This document shows positions 37,245-50,200 of a stretch of 64,000 nt of DNA, one piece after another. The notes below the pieces were generated by a model. That model worked only from the letters and a program-made list of their open reading frames with translations, was not told the DNA's origin and made no database searches. Source of the stretch: Prosopocoilus inquinatus (Eukaryota; Arthropoda; Insecta; Coleoptera; Lucanidae); NCBI GenBank assembly GCA_036172665.1, contig CM069872.1:43820101-43884100 (forward strand), written 5' to 3'. Positions within the stretch are counted from its first letter, which is position 1; each line of letters begins with the position of its first letter. The position numbers and the translations under genes are program-made.

Positions 37245-37367
37245 TTATTTATTTTCTTAAAATACTTTTATTTATTTATATTAACGGGTTATTATCAAAA
37301 TCAATTCGTCATTTTTGGGCACTCGTTGATAAACCGCACAATCCGGCGATCCGTCGCTACGCCACTG
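37245..37367. mobile_element. hAT-like terminus, copy 2
   Basis: Ends CGTCGCTACGCCACTG and is preceded by sequence related to 31019-31140. No matching left end was found nearby, so this is a fragment. Confidence 0.5.
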
Positions 37368-38119
37368 TGCTTAAAATCAAGTTAGCCCACGCCATGGCAA
37401 GACAATTATAAAACTATAAACAACTTTTAAAAGCATGTTTATTTCATTCATCTACCGTTCTTTCGTAACTAGGGAAGTATAATGATTTTGGCTTTAATTT
37501 CTGAATAATCTCGAAAACTTGTCGATTCTTTTATTGGTTTGATTTTGTCGGATTAATTTTATATTAGATTACCCTGTATATTTCATTCAGAATCTGTACG
37601 ATTTCGATATTAGTGAATTCTGTTACACCATCCTTTTAATTTATATATTACACCAACGGTACTGTGTATTATTTAAAATACAAAAGATATGACCTTGTTT
37701 TGCTCCAGGAAAACAGAGCAAACTCTATGAAGGCATTAAATTTTTTCTTTATAATTTTAAAGCCTAATTGCCAATTTTATTTAAGTATATGAGTTTGACC
37801 AAAGCCTATCACAAATAATTCCAGAACGCGAAACTGCCTCCCTCTCAACACGAGTCAGCGCCGCGCACTTGGATCGTGACGGGATGACGTGTGCTGCATA
37901 CACGTTGACCGCGGAGCCCCTCTACTATGTCATGCCAGTGAAAACTGAATTATAGGTGATAGACTCTGGTTATGACGCACAAAACTAATTACATGAACCG
38001 GTTTGAATATACCCATGCTTCCCACATTAGAGTTCTTTTAAATTTGCCTTCATTCCTTTTCAATAAACAGTTATATTTCAAAAACGAAACGTTAATTCTA
38101 CGCAACAGTTTTGAAAAAA

Positions 38120-38210
38120 ATGAAATTTGGTCCCCTATGGATATTTTTTGCTGCATTGTGTGTGGTTGATATATATTGTTGGACTTCCGTCGAACGTACA
38201 GAAGTTACAG
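38120..38210 (+). CDS. SVWC gene 1, exon 1 (signal peptide)
   Basis: ATG preceded by an A-rich context (GAAAAAAA) opens MKFGPLWIFFAALCVVDIYC and ends one base into an Ala codon at donor ACAGGTAACT. Confidence 0.82.
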
Positions 38211-41200
38211 GTAACTAAGGCCCATGTGATACCATGGAAGATTGTTACAATTTCTTGCGTAGTCACAGAAAGTATTGATTCAATCAATGAATCGTACAAT
38301 GATCATTAACTGTGGTAGTCTGTCTCTCTCACTTTGCACGAGATTTTATGTAATTTTTCATCAAATCTTGCATGGTGTCACAGTGGCCTAATACAGTTTT
38401 TTTTTAATCTCAGCCAATTATTCAGAATCTTATTTCAAAAATTAAAACGATATTTTCTTTCTTTCTTATGTGATACTTTTTTAATATTTTCATTTGATTT
38501 TTCTCTTTGTAAGTATTTTTTCAGCATAAACTTGATAAACAATTTTCTTTTTGTAAGAGAAAATTGAACAATTTTCATTCAAAAGCTAAACTTTTTAAAG
38601 TAAAATTCATAGTCGGTATTCAAAAAAATACGTATAAGTAATATTAATAGCAAAAGAAAAGAAAACAGACAGCTAAAGCTCGAATCTACACCAACATTTT
38701 CAACAGTACTGTATTTACGGAACTGAAAAGAGCTACATTTAAATAGGAATCACTTTTTTTAATCAAAAGGTCATTTAATAGATAATATAAATAGTTTTTA
38801 CTAAAAGGGATATTAGTGACTAGGAACTAGGAGCGTATGTAAGTTATAACAATCACTTTTAATGCGAGAAGTTCTATACATTCAATAAAAATCAGTACTA
38901 GTGATACGCTAATTATAGATTGTTATGTCTAATAAATAATAAAATCCAAAATGTTACTCTATTATTTAAGACAATAAAAATTGTGTTAAACCTGCTAACC
39001 ACAAGAAGTTTTTTAATACTATATACGTATTTCGGCAGCTAAGCTGCCATCTTCAGTAGATGACTTCTTCTTAATCACAAGAGAAGTGGAACCATTTCTC
39101 TAGTGATTAAGAAGAAGTCATCTACCGAAAATGGCAGCTTAGTATGTAGTATTAAAAACTTCTTGTGGTTAGGAGATTTAACACAGTTTTTATTGTACTG
39201 CAAACCACAGTCTCTAATACATTTGAATACTATTATTTAAGCTCCAGTTTTGAAAAGGCTGGGATACACTTGCATGCCGACGCAGTACAAAGTAGGGCCA
39301 ATGAGGAAGGGCGAAACTAAAGGTTTAACCGACATTTGTGGAACGGCTGTTTGTCAAGATAAAGGTTTCGTCCAATACTCAGGGTATGTATACAAAACAA
39401 ATAGCATTTAGTTTTTTTATGGTATGGAATCAATTTCAAAATTATTAACTAAAATTTAAAAAAACGAAACCCGAAAGTTAATAGTTTTTAAAATTGTCTT
39501 CATGGGAATTACTTTTACAAAGAATTTTATGTTTTGTACTCATGGTGAGCCCCGATAAAGTTGTAAAAATATTTCTGATATACTTAACTGAAAGTATTCA
39601 AACAGTATGTATGTATATGTACAGTCATGCTTTTCGGTAATGTCTCCCTTGAAAATGAAAATTCCAGCCCAATGCCTTCTAACCCCTATCGTAGGTAGAC
39701 AGGCAAGTAATCAAACACAAAATAAAACGATGTTTCTTTACCTTATAGATGTCCATTTAAAATTTTATTGGGGAGAAATTGCTTATAATTAGGACTGTAC
39801 CTAATATAATAATTATTCTTCGAAACGTCGCGTTTCAAATATTTTTAAAAGTTCTCCTGTGAATATTATATTGTTTGGCAAAATTCAATGGGCCAAAAAA
39901 CTATTTTAATTTAATGACTATACTGTGTGTCTCATGATGTACGGAGGAGATTGAAAGGGCAGCTGTAGGAGATCAAAATAAAACTTTTTTTCTTAATTCG
40001 TTTTTGACCAATACTCAACAAGAAACTCACAGCAGTTTAACTTTCTTAATTTTTTCCTTAATTTACACCTGCAGTTTCTTAATTAATCAAAATTATTTCA
40101 CAAATTGCAACTTTATTTTTAAATAGACTTCTCTTTTATCGAAACTTCCATTCATAAAATCTCTATGCATGAAAAGAAAAAATGAAATAGCCGCAACTTT
40201 TACGTGACTACATTTTTCTAGATAGTTGTTTCATGTAAAGCAGTGTTCAATTTACTATTAAATACCCCAAATTTGAAATTAAAGGGTAAAATATTACTCC
40301 AGGTAATAACTTTTGCTTCTTAAATAATTTAATTTAAATCTTTTTAGTTATTGATTTTTTACCAAAAGTTTATTGAGAAAAAATAATTTAATTTGCCCTT
40401 TCAATATGCTACGTACGATATGAGACATACAGTATATTATGTTAAAATTTCAATATAAAAATTGTAAATTCCTCTTACCCCGCAAATAGAAAATTAGAAA
40501 AAACTCACATGGGAATCTGAAACAAAAAAAATGTGTAAGTAAAAGAAACAAGATACATCAATGATTAATTATAAAGGAGCGAATATCCTTAAACTAAAAC
40601 CTTATAACCAAACAACAACCTCTCAATTTGTTCATATGGACGCAAGGATTCTGACAATTTTTTTCTTCTTTAAATAAGGCCACAAGGAGCAAAAGAAAAC
40701 TAACAAAAATACTAAAGATGTAAAATACAAGCCTGTCACTCACAATGTATAGTATTTTTAACAATAACTTAATTAGAAAGCACGAATTTAAAATTAAATT
40801 GAAGCATTGAAATTCCTAGAGTACGTATTTAATCAAATTAGACACCCGGTAGAGATTTCGACGTAAGTTTATAATTTTATTAAAGATTGTGTTTATTGCA
40901 TTGTAGGTATTTCATTTTTCCGACGACAAAATCAATTTTGTTACCCCACTAAGTATAGCAGTTGGAGTATTTTAAGTATTACCATAAATGTTTGTTTGGC
41001 TGCCTAATTTTCTAATTAAATTTCATCTCTTCGTCCAAAATTTGAGAAAAACAGGCTACCACAATGACTGTTCACTGATTGAATCAAACGAACCTAAATT
41101 CAAAATTATTACCGCAGATACAGTTTTGTTTTATACACAGAATACAGCTGAAAGCAAAAAAAAAATAGACAAACTACTGTTTCCTGTAATTATTCTTTTT

Positions 41201-44200
41201 CAAAATGCTATAGATTAAAGACGAATTCACAGATTTTACAAACGTTTTAAACTTGTCAATTTTCTTTGCTTCCGACTGTACATAAAGATTTCAGCCTTTA
41301 TAAATAGGTCTTCTATTGCAAGAATATTCTTTACAGCATATTTTGGTGTTTTAGAAATACTGTAAACACAAATTTTGTAATTATCACAGAAAGTAATCAA
41401 TTTTATTTTCGACAATAAATTACCTATTTCACGCCTAGGGTTACATACAATGCAAATCTGAAATCAAATGCGCATGCATAAAATATCACAATCATCGCGT
41501 TTCCAAATGCCGGTGAATATCAGTATTAAACAAACGTCCAAATTAACACTACTAATTATTGAGTGCCCCGAGTTCGTCTCTGTATGCTCATGTTTTACAA
41601 ATAATTGTTTTTTCATCATACTCATAAATACCAACGTGCTGCAGCGGATCATAAAATCCGGACAAGAGTTTGACATATCTATCATGCGTATTTAGACAAA
41701 TTTGATAAATCAGGGTTTTATTGAGAAGGTTATGTACTTATCTGTCAAAACGTAAGAGGATTTAAAATGTCAGACTAAGGGGCCTATTCTGCATCAAAAG
41801 CGTTAAATTTAAAGGGCTGTTAAATTTTGTTGCTACAGTAGCAACCAATAATAAAGGTGTATTTGAAATTTTAAAGGACCTCTAAATTTTAATGGCACGT
41901 TAATAAGTTACAAAATACAGGCCTAAGGCCCGGTTTTTCAATCACAGGTTAACCCTAACTCTCGGTTTATTTCCATGGTAACAAGTACGAAGACAATTGT
42001 TTCCATGGCAATAAACTGAAGGTTAAAGTTAACTTTTGATTGAAAAACCGGCCCTAAATATACTAAAAATTTTACCACGGCTCTTCTTTTTGTCCAAACT
42101 TCCAACAGTCAGAATTTTTAGTTCTTCAGCGGAACTCAAATAAATCATAGAAAACAAACTCGATCTATTAACAGTAAAATTTGTATTAAACGTCAGAATA
42201 TTCAAAACTAGCGATGTGTGCTAAACGTCAAAAATATCAAAGACAGGTTTACATTATAGAATGACATGTCCGGATATTATTGTCCGCTACTGTACAGTGG
42301 CGGCCTTTAAAAACTGGTATGCTTTGTCAAATATAAAGCTTTGGCGGTGTAAACTCATCCTAAAACCGAAGTTCAGGCTGAAGTTTCTAAACGTCACTCA
42401 GGGTGTTTTCGACTGACTGCTCTGGGCTGCTCTCAGTGTATCTCCATCTTGTTTTAACCTCATTTAAAATTAGAGAATGGAGATACTCTCAGACCAACCC
42501 AGAGCGGTCAGTCGAAAACGCCATCAGATTACTCATTGGACAAGAAAATCATTGTTTTGTAGAAATTGTGATTTAAAACCTTTTTGAACTTATCGAAACC
42601 TTTGTGACATAGTGTACTTTCTTTCGCTCACAAAATCGTGATCCAAACGTGTTTTGATTCAAAAACACACATTCTTTTCTTTGAATCTCTTTATTTTTAA
42701 AACTTGCTTGGATTGAATCAGCTGTTTTGTTGCAACCGCTACGAAATTCAGGACCAAACTATTCGAAACACAATTCAAACTTTTAAGCGAAAGAAAGCAG
42801 CTTTAATAAAAACAAACGCGGCTATAAATCCAAACATGGTTTTTATCAAAATGTCACATTAGGCTAAGGAATCGATGAAGGTTTCATTTACATACCACAG
42901 CATATCACCCAATTTCGATTTTTTCACAATAGGCTGGGTTGCACAAAACATTTAAGCCAGGATTAAATTTAATTCTAAGTTAGATTGTGACAGATAAGAT
43001 AACGTACTGCTTATTGTGTATCACATCTAAGTTAGGCTTAAATGTTTTATGTAATCAATCCTAAGTGCCAATTTTCAAAGACCGCTATTGTACATGGTTA
43101 GTTTTATAAATGAGAACCTCCCTTTATTTTTTTAATTATTAATAAATTCAAGAAACTAAAAATATCGCTTTAGACGGTTTCTTAAGAAGATTTTATTTAT
43201 GCTAACCGTTCAGCATATTCTATATACAGGGTAAGCGAAAAGTTTTTTTAATGGAACACCCTGTATATTTTGACGTATTTGGATTCTCTGAATTATTCTT
43301 AATCCAAATATATATGCATATATTGTAATTGAATCATTCGTTTTTGTGTCATCCGTCAAAAAATTATAGGAGTTTTAAGATAATGCGAAAAAAAAAACAA
43401 ATTAGAATATTGTTAAATACCGTTTCTGATTAATGTTTATTAGGAAAAATCTATTAAACAAGAAGCTGAAACGACATATAATGATATATAACAATATTTT
43501 AATTTAATTGAAAATTAATCTCCGCCCACAATAATTTTATATCCGTAGATACGTATTTCGGCAGCTAAGCAGCCATCTTCAGTACGCTACCAACTTAAAA
43601 GCACTTAAAAAGATCTAAAAACAACCTAATCAATCAGGATGATTAGGTTTTTACATTTTTATGATTTTATTAGGATGATTATGTTGTTTTTAGATCTTTT
43701 TAAGTGCTTTTAAGTTGGTAGCGTACTGAAGACGGCAGCTTAGCTGCCGAAATACGTATCTACGGATATACAAATTATTGTGGGCGAAGATTAATTTTCA
43801 ATTATTTCTTAAACCACAGTCTCCTTTACTATTTTAGTTTTAATATTTTAATTTGTTTTTGTTTCGCATTACCTTTAAACTCTTATAACTTTTTGACAGA
43901 TAACAAAAACGAATGATCCAATTACACTATATGCATATAGAGGCTGTTCATGGGAAGCCGCTACAACAGCTATCTTTCTTATTTGTATTTTTACGATGTA
44001 GCTTAAATTAGGAAAGTTTTAGTACTTTCAAAAAAAAACAAAAAACAATCTGGTTTTCGAGATTTTAAATTGTTTTCAACTTTTTTAGATGGAATGTTAG
44101 GTTTTTTATCATCGCGTCGCGTTCAGGATTAATTATGTTTCTAAAATATCATCTCCCAAAGCCTACTATTTTATAAATTATTTGGTAATTAATAATGATA

Positions 44201-47200
44201 TTAGACATGTTAACATGTCACGTTTTCAATATTTGACACAAGGGTTTTGAGTCTGAACTAAATTTAAACAAATCTTGAATAATGACAGTTCACAAATATC
44301 TGACAGTTTGAGCACACTTCTTTTATTCGCTTGTTTCAACGCACACCATATTGTATTATTCGTGAATTAAAAAGACTATCATAACGATACACTTCTTCCC
44401 GCGAATATCAAGACTGAATTATTTATGAAATATTCTGTTTTGATAGATATTTTACAGACATACTTAATTTGACATCCGAACGCGATGCCATGATAAAAAA
44501 ACATAATATTTCATTTAAAAAAGTTGAAAACAATTGAAAAATCTCGAAAAACTGTTTGTCATTTGTTTTTCCGAAAGTACCATAAAAAGGTGGAGGAAAG
44601 GTCCTAAAACTTTTATAATTTAAGTTACTTTGTAATTATATAAATATGAAAGTTAGCTATTGTAGCGGTTTCCCATGAACAGCCTGTGTATTTGGTTTCA
44701 GAATAATTCAGAAAATCCAAATATGTCAAAATATACAGGGTGTTTTTTTTGCTCACCCTGTATATAGAAGAGGCCACTGCTGAACGGTTAGCACAAATAA
44801 ATTGCGTAAAGAAACGTGTAAAACCATATTTTTAATTTCTTGAATTTGTTAATAATTAAAAATATAAAGGGGGGTTCTCATTTATAAAACTAACCCCAAA
44901 AGAAATTATGTTGAGTAACTCATGTGTCATAGCTGGAGAAAGAGAGATAACCTAAGCCATGTATGTAGGTATGTGTGATTGCAAGAAATAAAATAAAATT
45001 GAATTTTAGATAAATTCTCTATAAAATACCTTTTCGATGATGTGCCACTCATGGTACATTCTCTATTTAAATTATTCTATTGATTAGAGAGCTGAAAGGA
45101 AGGGAAATGATGTATGTCAGTTGGGTACAGGACAGAAAAGTGTCCCCTTTGGATTACAAATCGACCTGTTTTTGCAACTTTTCAAATAAATATTTTCTTG
45201 GAAGTTATTCGGTCTATTTCGTTTTCGTTGGCCCACCCTGCATGATCATAATATGGTGAGTAATTGTCAGCTTATAACCTATAAGCCATGGCATAGACCA
45301 AGGATAACCGTCAGCGGGGAAGCGTACCCCCACCGCACTAGGCATAACAATTGCGATCGCTGAATTTATTAAGTATTTATTTGCCGCGTGCTTCTCTTTC
45401 CCGAAACAAACAAGAGTGGGGATAGCGCTTTCGGAGCGCTCGAGGGCATCGCTGGCATAGATCAATAGAAATATCTGCCGAGAGTCAGCTGCCAAATCTA
45501 CGAAAACCGCTGCGTGTGACATCGCTCTTACCCTGCAAAAAATGGACAAAAACTCCGCTATTTGATTTCATTTTATTTAGTTAAAGCAGGCCACTCACTA
45601 AGCAACATGTTGGGCAACTTTCTCGGCAACATGTTCGTCAATATAACGTGAGGACGCCATACACACAGTAACATGTTAGGCTCGCGTGATGGCCGGAGAT
45701 GTTTCCAGGAGCCTGCAACATACGAACATGTTGACCAACCTGTCCACACACGGGCGAACTTGTAGCTGCGAGCATGTTGCCCAACATGTTGTCCAGTGAG
45801 TGTCCTGCTTTAAGCGAATGGCAAGCAATTTTTTTGCATGCCAGTGTAGTTACGCGACTTGCAACCAATACTTCCTCGACGCTACAAATCAAATTAATAA
45901 CATACAACGTTTTATATTTACAACATTTACATTAAAGATACAGTTACTATTTATTATTATTTATATCAGTAAATTTTCTTTGAATTTACAGTTTGTTGAA
46001 GGTAATCTTTTTAAAAAATCAAATTTATTGGAGATTTGTTTTTTGTCCAAATTGACTTTGCTTGTAAAACATTTTTTAAATTCAATTAGGTACCTAATAT
46101 ACATACCTACGTGAAGGGATTTTAAAATACACATCCATCACAGGACATTGGTGCATCCACTACACGAGCACATTTTATTTATTCCGGAACGTGAAAATTA
46201 TTTAGGTAAACTAATTTACAGTCAGAATTTTTCACACGAAGGAAAACACGCAGCGTCGACGTCGCTCGTCGCTTTTCACGAACAGTATTCCTATGATAAT
46301 CCCGGCCGAGCATAAAATATCAAGGAGGCTTTTTTGTAATAATATTTTACGGAGGGGACATTCGAACTTGTAAGTTGCACTTTGCCCCTTGAGGTAAACT
46401 ATGAGAGAGGGATATAAGTAAAAGTGAAACAGAAGTGAGAACGCAAATCAGCTCTCCTCACCACACTTTTTTTTTATAATTTCGAATAAACAGAGTTGAA
46501 GCTTTACTAGAGATATAAACGTGACAAGCAAAAAAATTAAATTAAATTTGCTATCAGGTACAACAGCGAGCACAAAAACGGGACATAAATAAATGCTTTA
46601 AGAAATATCTCGATTCTTATGCTTGCGACAGAAAAAGTATTACAAGATAATGATATTTGATTGTTATAAATATGGGTCGGGGAAATATATTTTGCGCGGT
46701 TCAAATTCTAGTGAAGCGGGCAATAAAAAAATATTAGACCGTAGTGTGCAAACAAACGCGAGGGCTGCGGAGACAATTAACGCCGCTACAGCAATGGTGT
46801 TACTCAGTATAACAAAAAACAGAGCAATATTGCCGCAATAAAAAATTACAGTTGTGTAATCAACTCTTCTTGTTTAAATGTGTAAAGAGTAATTAGTTGA
46901 CCAGTTGTACTTCGACCGCCGGAATTTATTGCGACATTGCATCCTATAGTAAGAACGCCGTAAATTATTTTCACCGTCCCATATTACACAATGTGCCGGT
47001 CCAATATTAGCTAATCTGAGACCCGATCTTTCTACCCCCTATAACTTTAACTTCTGGATAACATCCTTGGAAGAATATTATCTGGTAAATAAATTTATGG
47101 AGAGATAATTTACACAATTAACATGACTTGATATTATTTTTAATTTTTAAGAGGATTACACCTACTGTCACCGCCAAAAACACACACTTTTTTTGACGTA

Positions 47201-50200
47201 AATTTAATAATGCTAAGAATTTAGCTGGTCGGCTGTAATTATGAACTGACACTTACGGATGACAGACAATGATAAATAATAATAAAAATAAAAGTTTATT
47301 ATAAGTTTTACTGTCGTTAAATATTCGTATATAAGCGGGCAATATAAGATATTAGACCGTGGTGTGTAAACAAACGTGAGGACGGCGGAGACAATTAACG
47401 CCGCTACAGCAATGGTGTTACTCAGTATAACAAAAAACAGAGCAATATTGCCGCAATAAAAAATTACAGTTGTGTAATCAACTCTTCTTGTGTAAATGTG
47501 TAAAGATTTTCAGAGTAATTAGTTGACAGTTGTACCTCGACCGCTGGAATTAATTGCGACATTGCATCCTATAATAAGAACGCCGTAAATTATTTTCACT
47601 GTCCCATATTACACAATGTGCCGGTTCGATACATTTTAACGGCGCTCTGAAACTATGGCGTGTACTTATTCAAATACTATCCTTAGTTATAAATATTAGC
47701 TAATCTGAGACCCGATCTTTCCACCCCCTATAACTTTAACGTCTGGATAACATCCTTGGAAGAATATTATCTGGTAAATAAATTTGTAGGGAGATAATTT
47801 ACACAATTAACATGACTTGATATTATTTTTAATTTTTAAGAGGATTATACCTACTGTCACCACTAAAAAACAAACACTTTTTTTGACGTAAATTTAATAA
47901 TGCTAAGGATTTTGCTGGGTGGCTGTAATTATGAACTGTCCCCCTCAGGGATGACAGACAATAATAAATAATAATAAAAATAAAAGTTCAGTCATTATAA
48001 GTTTAACTATCATTAAATATACGCAGGGTCCCCGCGAGGCCAAAAGCCGCCCGCGTGCCAATCCATATTTTGGCGCCCTCTGACAGACGTGTTGGGACAA
48101 ACAAAAACGGTCAATTATCAAAATTATTAAAAATTAAACGAAAAGAAATGGAAAAAACAGAAAAATTTTTAAACATTTTCCGTCACAATTTTTAAACATC
48201 CTCCTTCGCTTTTTTTAAACATTCTCCTTCGCTTTTTTTAAGCATCCTCCTTCAATGTTATTTAAATATTTTCCTTTTTTTCAAGTTCCTAGCTGCCGCA
48301 AGCGCCCAAAAACGAAGGGAAGCGCTTTCTTTCTTCTCATCGGACCGAGAAGACCTCTGTTTAGACGCTCCCCCCCCCCCCCCCCGAATGCAAGCGAAGC
48401 CCGCTAGTTAGTAATATTAGAAAAAAAGAAACAAAATCACCTAAGCAAAAGGGACGAAAATTTATAAAAACTTAAAAAGTGAAATATAATTTGTTTTTTT
48501 TTTTGTTAAATAATGTAATTATGTAACAGCTTACATAATTTATTTTTTTTTACCTAATAAAATTATTAAATTTTTATGAAAAATTACCAAACGAAAATTA
48601 GACTTTTCTACTTTTAATTGCCGCAGTTAACTGTTATATTTTAGACGTTTTGCCGTGAGGTAGACGGCTTCATCAAAACTTGTAGCTAGTTTTTCGAATA
48701 ATTTATACCAGAAACTGTTTCCCATTATTTTTCTTTTCTTGGGCGTAAAAAATGACAAATATGTCCAGTGACCAAGAAGCTAATTGCCGCCCCTTGAACA
48801 TGGCGCCCGCGTGCACTGCACGCTTTGCACACATGGTTACGGGGGCCCTGAATATACGTCAAGAAAAGTATCCACATTTTTTTTGGGCGACGACAGTACA
48901 TAGAATTTTAGTTAACATGAAATCAGTTTTCTGTTTGCAGGACGCTGTGTAGTACTCTACACAAAGGGATCTATTCTGTATCAAAAACGTTAAATTTTCT
49001 TGCTGTTAATAACCAATCATAAAACTGAATTTTAAACTTTAAAGGACCTTTAAATTTTAACTAATAAGTTACAGAATCTCCCCAGCTATTAGTAAAATTT
49101 TTAAATTATTGTTAATGCTTCTAGTAATGTAAGTTAATAGTAGGCATTAATGTGTCCTCCCTTTCACCAGTGTTATAATTAATTAATTAATATTTATGAC
49201 CATGACAGAGAATAAACATCATCACATAAATGCACCAGAGTTACATCGTTAAAATAACTGAAGAATCTGAGTGGAAGGCGTAATTAAAATTGCTATGAGC
49301 TATGAGGCTTCGAAAGTATATACAAAGTGGTCAAGAAGAACTGTCTAAGTTGGCAATACAATTAAGAGCATTTCTTATTCGACTGTTTGCATTACTGCAA
49401 CCGGATTTTTTTTTTTTGACGTAACACCAACAGGAACGTTGTTTGTAGGTTATATCCGGCATTTTAATTTGCATTAGAAGTACTTCTGTTACATGACAGT
49501 TGTCAGTAAGCCGTCAACAACCGGAAGTTATTCATGTTTTACCCCGTTTTACAATTGCAGCTCAACTTTGAGCTGAGGTTTAAACCCTTAGCGACGATTA
49601 TTTCAACAATTGTTGTACCTAAGGCCTAATTTCTCCATCTCAGTTTAACTTTAAGTTCCGCTTTATTCCCATGGTAACAATTGTAAAAACTGAGTTTAAT
49701 GCCCGTTTGCACCACTATCACTTAAAATTTTAAGTCCTACTTAAGTAGTTAAAACATTAGAGACTGTAACATCGAAGTTTATCGATCGATCGATGTTCCA
49801 TCCCTAAGTCAAATAGTATATGGTGACCACTTCGTAGATGACCACGATGAATTTTTTTACTCTTCAATTTAAAATATTGCCTGTACAAAAATTTTGTACA
49901 AACTGTGGACGCAAAGCATGAATTATTGTAAAGTTGGAAAAATACTAAAACTAACAAAAAAGAAAAAAAGAATTACATTGCTTTCTATTAGTACCGGCTT
50001 TACAAAATTCAGGGCTATTTTCATAATCAGACTTTAAATTTAAAGTTACTTTAACCTAAAAAAATACATTTGTTTCCCTATTCTTAAAGTGAGTTTAAAT
50101 TAAAGATTATGAAAGCGGCCATAAAACAGTGCAAAAAATATCCTTAAAGGTATAGTTTCTTATACATTTTATGGTACATTTTCTTAGAAGATTGTAAAGA

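Larger units (their letters stand above)
32485..38119. other. Intergenic region between CCBE1 and SVWC gene 1
   Basis: It holds a hairpin MITE (33062-33210), an 827-bp element with an 11-bp target duplication (33877-34703), a hammerhead-bearing foldback (35050-35400) and a hAT-like terminus (37245-37367). A GC-richer block at about 37810-37940, containing TGACGTG, lies 180-310 bp before the SVWC ATG and may be promoter-proximal. No other gene was seen. Confidence 0.6.
38211..39241. other. SVWC gene 1, intron 1
   Basis: A 1.03-kb intron. Its last quarter is a foldback element (38969-39195) carrying a hammerhead-like motif. The rest is AT-rich. Confidence 0.7.
42291..43094. mobile_element. TIR element with two nested MITEs
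   Basis: Left end TGTACAGTGGCGGCC; the complement of the right end reads TGTACAATAGCGGTC. AAAACTGGTA and AAAATTGGCA follow the two ends. The related uninterrupted copy at 50856-51087 shares the ends and the internal GAAGTTTCTAAACGTCACTC. MITEs at 42401-42524 and 42931-43064 are nested in it. Confidence 0.7.
43503..43806. mobile_element. Near-perfect hairpin element with two hammerhead-like motifs
   Basis: Arms of about 145 bp are almost identical in inverted orientation, with GAAAATTAATCTCCGCCCAC at the left edge. The arms carry TACGTATTTCGGCAGCTAAG, the same block as the foldback at 39.0 kb, and the right flank AAACCACAGTCTC is also shared. Confidence 0.85.
43097..44896. mobile_element. Multi-layered nested foldback
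   Basis: The outer arms (43097-43315 and 44680-44896) are inverted over about 220 bp, starting GTTAGTTTTATAAATGAG and including ACACCCTGTATATTTTGAC. A second pair (about 43937-44130 and 44480-44680, GGCTGTTCATGGGAA) continues the same palindrome. Between them a separate foldback is inserted (inverted pair 43316-43440 and 43845-43935), which itself contains the hairpin 43503-43806. No ORF. Confidence 0.75.

Noticed and set aside
45214..45549. 111-codon minus-strand frame in a GC-richer block
   Set aside because: No recognised domain. The block may be an interspersed repeat, but neither its ends nor a second copy were found in the window.
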